Assembly: GCF_009914335.1 (NCBI RefSeq)
Contig: NZ_CP043925.1
Location: forward strand, 2,666,001-2,730,000
DNA length: 64,000 nucleotides
From: Proteus columbae
GTDB taxonomy: Bacteria; Pseudomonadota; Gammaproteobacteria; Enterobacterales; Enterobacteriaceae
Reading direction: 5' to 3'
Positions 61,407-64,000 of this stretch are shown piece after piece; position 1 is the stretch's first letter; each line of letters starts with the position of its first letter. The position numbers were made by a program, and so were the translations under genes. Under the pieces are notes generated by a model that ran no database searches, had not been told where the DNA came from, and was given only the letters and a program-made list of their open reading frames with translations.

Positions 61407-61431
61407 TTAACTTGACGCCGGTAGGAATAAA

Positions 61432-62502
61432 ATGAAATTAACAACAGTAAATTTTTATTTCAATACGCTAAAATTACTTTTTACTGGCGCAATGTTATGT
61501 ACTCCAGTTGTGGCATCTGCTTATATTCATGGTGAAGTTCGCACTGTTGGAGGCCCTAATATTTTTAGAGTTGCATTAAATAACGCAACATTTCCTAATA
61601 ACCGACCTGGCGAAACGGCCACAGTAAACTTTTCTTTGCCTGACAGATACTTAGCAACGGTTTATTGCCCTAAAGATCCCTTAGTTCCGAATTCTCGCAC
61701 TTATTATATGGCAAATTCTGACCTACGCTATTTAGGTAATAATTACTATGAACTGAATGAATATGTCGATGTTCAGATCAAGTTTTCTATTTGGGGTCCT
61801 GAATCACTTCCTACTGTTCCTTTTATTGAAAAACCGAACAATCGAAATGGGCAACAAGGTTGCCGTGTCCCTGAATCACCAAAACCCAACATGTCATCAG
61901 GAAGTAGTGGTGTATTAGTCTTTCGCTTGAAAAAACCGATTATTAATGGGGTTTCATTAACAGGACAAGCTGTAGCTCAAATGTATGCACGTGTAGGTAA
62001 TGGCTTATATCAAGAATATGGCCCTGAGCCAATTTCAAAATTAGTGATTAGTTCAGGAATATTAACCACGGAAGATAGATGTACATTTAATAATGGCTCT
62101 CCAATTACCTTTGATTTTGGCAATGTCGGTAATACCTCTGACTATTTAAATGGTCAAAACTACAAGATCACGCGCAATATTCCCATCAAGTGTGAAGGTG
62201 GAAGTTTTACTAATCCTAACAGTAGAATTATGTTCAAAATTCAAACTGGGAGCTCAGGTATCGCTAGTTTTAACCCTAATTATCTTGGCACAACAGGACC
62301 TGTAGATAGAACTAATTTAGGTATTGTTTTAAGAGACAAATCAGGAGCGATTGTGCCACCTAATCAATATTTTTCTGTCGGGAAACTGAATAATTTTAAA
62401 GGAAACTGGGAAGTCACAGCAGCTCCTATTGCAAAAACAGGTAGCAAAATTACAGAAGGTGAATTTTCAGCACATGCCACATTAGTTGCGGAGTTTATGT
62501 AA
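61432..62502 (+). CDS. pmfE: PMF minor subunit, probable tip adhesin
   Basis: A 356-residue two-domain fimbrial protein (about 39 kDa). After a signal peptide (ends VVASA, near residue 30) an N-terminal domain of about 170 residues has two cysteines (TVYCPKDP and QQGCRVPES). It is followed by a pilin-like C-terminal domain (TTEDRCTFNNGSPITFDFGNVG) ending in HATLVAEFM. The two-domain design resembles tip adhesins; the ligand is unknown. Its stop overlaps the pmfF start (TAATG). Confidence 0.85.
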   Translation: MKLTTVNFYFNTLKLLFTGAMLCTPVVASAYIHGEVRTVGGPNIFRVALNNATFPNNRPGETATVNFSLPDRYLATVYCPKDPLVPNSRTYYMANSDLRYLGNNYYELNEYVDVQIKFSIWGPESLPTVPFIEKPNNRNGQQGCRVPESPKPNMSSGSSGVLVFRLKKPIINGVSLTGQAVAQMYARVGNGLYQEYGPEPISKLVISSGILTTEDRCTFNNGSPITFDFGNVGNTSDYLNGQNYKITRNIPIKCEGGSFTNPNSRIMFKIQTGSSGIASFNPNYLGTTGPVDRTNLGIVLRDKSGAIVPPNQYFSVGKLNNFKGNWEVTAAPIAKTGSKITEGEFSAHATLVAEFM

Positions 62503-63050
62503 TGGAAAACCCAATAACAAAATCTGCTATTTCTCTTTTATTATTACTTTCACCTTCCGCTTTTGCTGTGACCGAGCTTATTGGTGGTGATATGGAATTT
62601 AAAGGTGTTGTGGTTGCACATGGTTGTACTATTGTTGCTGGTGATGAAAATAAAGTAATTGACTTCAAGCAGATATCAGCAAAAGATCTTTATACTTTTC
62701 AAAAAAGTGAACCTGTTGCTTTTAGTATTAGTTTAGAAAATTGCAGTCAAGATATTTATAAAAGCGTCACGATTACGTTAGATGGGAAAGAGCATCCTAC
62801 AATGCCCGATCACCTTGCTGTTGTTGGCACAGGATCTGAAGATCCTAAAAGTATTGGGATTGTATTTACAGATGTTCAGCGCAATGTTATCCAATTAAAA
62901 AAGCCGAGCTCAACTCGACTTCTTAATAATAAACGTATTCAGTTTAATTTTATGACATATGTTGAGGCGTCACCCTCTGCACTGAAAAATCAAACATTGC
63001 TCACTGGCCCATTCCAAGCACAAGCAACGTATACCCTTAATTATCAGTAA
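62502..63050 (+). CDS. pmfF: PMF minor fimbrial subunit
   Basis: Pilin-like subunit, 182 residues (about 20 kDa). A signal peptide ends at SAFA (near residue 22). The cysteine pair is in VVAHGCTIV and LENCSQD, and the protein ends in QAQATYTLNYQ, a donor-strand pattern. Its ATG overlaps the pmfE stop. As the last gene it could be an adaptor, tip or anchor subunit. It converges with tadA with only 7 bp between stops. Confidence 0.87.
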   Translation: MENPITKSAISLLLLLSPSAFAVTELIGGDMEFKGVVVAHGCTIVAGDENKVIDFKQISAKDLYTFQKSEPVAFSISLENCSQDIYKSVTITLDGKEHPTMPDHLAVVGTGSEDPKSIGIVFTDVQRNVIQLKKPSSTRLLNNKRIQFNFMTYVEASPSALKNQTLLTGPFQAQATYTLNYQ

Positions 63051-63057
63051 ACAGGTA

Positions 63058-63600
<543 letters not shown>

Positions 63601-63695
63601 TCATGATCATATAGCGGGATATTGTACCCTGTTTTCTATTGATAACTAAAGAGATTGTCTTGAATTCTTTATGACAAAGATAGCAAGATGAAACT

Positions 63696-64000
63696 TTAGT
63701 TTACGCGCGCTTCTGTGGCTAATTTGATAGCTAAAGCCCCTAAGATTGTTGCCATAAACCAACGTTGAATGAGTGCCCAACGAGGCCTTTGCATAAAGAA
63801 CCCTGCAATAGAGCCAGCGGCAATAACAATCAATGCATTTACTGCGATGCTAATAATAATTTGAATACTACCTAATACTAATGATTGATTTAAAACGCTG
63901 CCATTTTGAATGCTAATAAATTGAGGCAACAGTGATAAATACATCAATGCAATCTTAGGATTCAATAGATTGGTAACAAATCCCATAACAAAGAGCTTTG
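63696..64000 (-). CDS. LysE/RhtB-family amino-acid exporter (partial)
   Basis: The C-terminal ~100 residues of a membrane exporter that runs off the right edge. The family sequence GFVTNLLNPKIALMYLSLLPQF is followed by hydrophobic helices (about 35-62 and 75-92 of the visible part). The frame stays open upstream to the window end (KLFV precedes), so the true start lies outside. LysE/RhtB proteins export amino acids or their derivatives; the substrate cannot be told from this part. Confidence 0.85.
   Translation of the reverse strand, partial: KLFVMGFVTNLLNPKIALMYLSLLPQFISIQNGSVLNQSLVLGSIQIIISIAVNALIVIAAGSIAGFFMQRPRWALIQRWFMATILGALAIKLATEARVN

Overview
The window is about 64 kb of AT-rich enterobacterial chromosome. 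Gene content and protein sequences fit the genus Proteus, most likely Proteus mirabilis. The main reasons are the low GC, E. coli-like proteins in nearly E. coli-like order, and a five-gene fimbrial operon whose gene order and product sizes match the P. mirabilis PMF fimbriae (pmfACDEF). No rRNA, tRNA, CRISPR or prophage was seen. Species assignment is inference from recalled protein families; no search was run.

Layout, left to right. (1) 1-9.8 kb: the sulfate/thiosulfate uptake operon cysPTWA with cysM, then yfeX, yfeY, ypeA and hemF, then two small exported proteins of unknown function. A palindromic repeat of about 97 bp abuts the cysM stop codon. (2) 9.9-20.4 kb: a remnant of an alpha/beta hydrolase gene, mviM, and the minus-strand series ndk, rlmN, pilW-like, rodZ, ispG, hisS, yfgM, bamB, der. 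This combines RNA modification, cell shape, isoprenoid synthesis, tRNA charging and outer-membrane assembly. (3) 20.7-37.9 kb: pbpC with its alpha-2-macroglobulin partner yfhM, a shortened sseB, pepB, then the complete Isc iron-sulfur operon iscRSUA-hscBA-fdx-iscX behind two abutting IscR boxes, then trmJ and suhB. (4) 38.0-39.3 kb: an intact IS3-family insertion sequence flanked by a 3-bp target duplication, between suhB and an orphan hcaT. (5) 39.3-56.6 kb: glyA and hmp (divergent, with PurR-like and NsrR-like sites), an unknown six-helix membrane protein, glnB, nadE, the glrR-qseG-glrK two-component set, the small RNA gene glmY, purL and mltF. (6) 56.6-63.05 kb: the pmf operon, placed between mltF and tadA, which are neighbours in E. 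coli. (7) 63.06-64 kb: tadA and the start of a LysE-family exporter that runs off the right edge.

The clearest regulatory circuit is at 46.4-50.9 kb. The sensor kinase GlrK, lipoprotein QseG and sigma-54 activator GlrR lie beside the glmY RNA gene. That gene has a good -24/-12 promoter and three TGTC-N10-GACA GlrR-type boxes (two exact, one with one mismatch). No wholly new system is demonstrated in this window. The least explained parts are the six-helix membrane protein at 43.5-44.1 kb, the two small exported proteins near 9 kb, the operator-like palindromes and stem-loops of the pmf operon, and the shortened SseB and PilW homologues.
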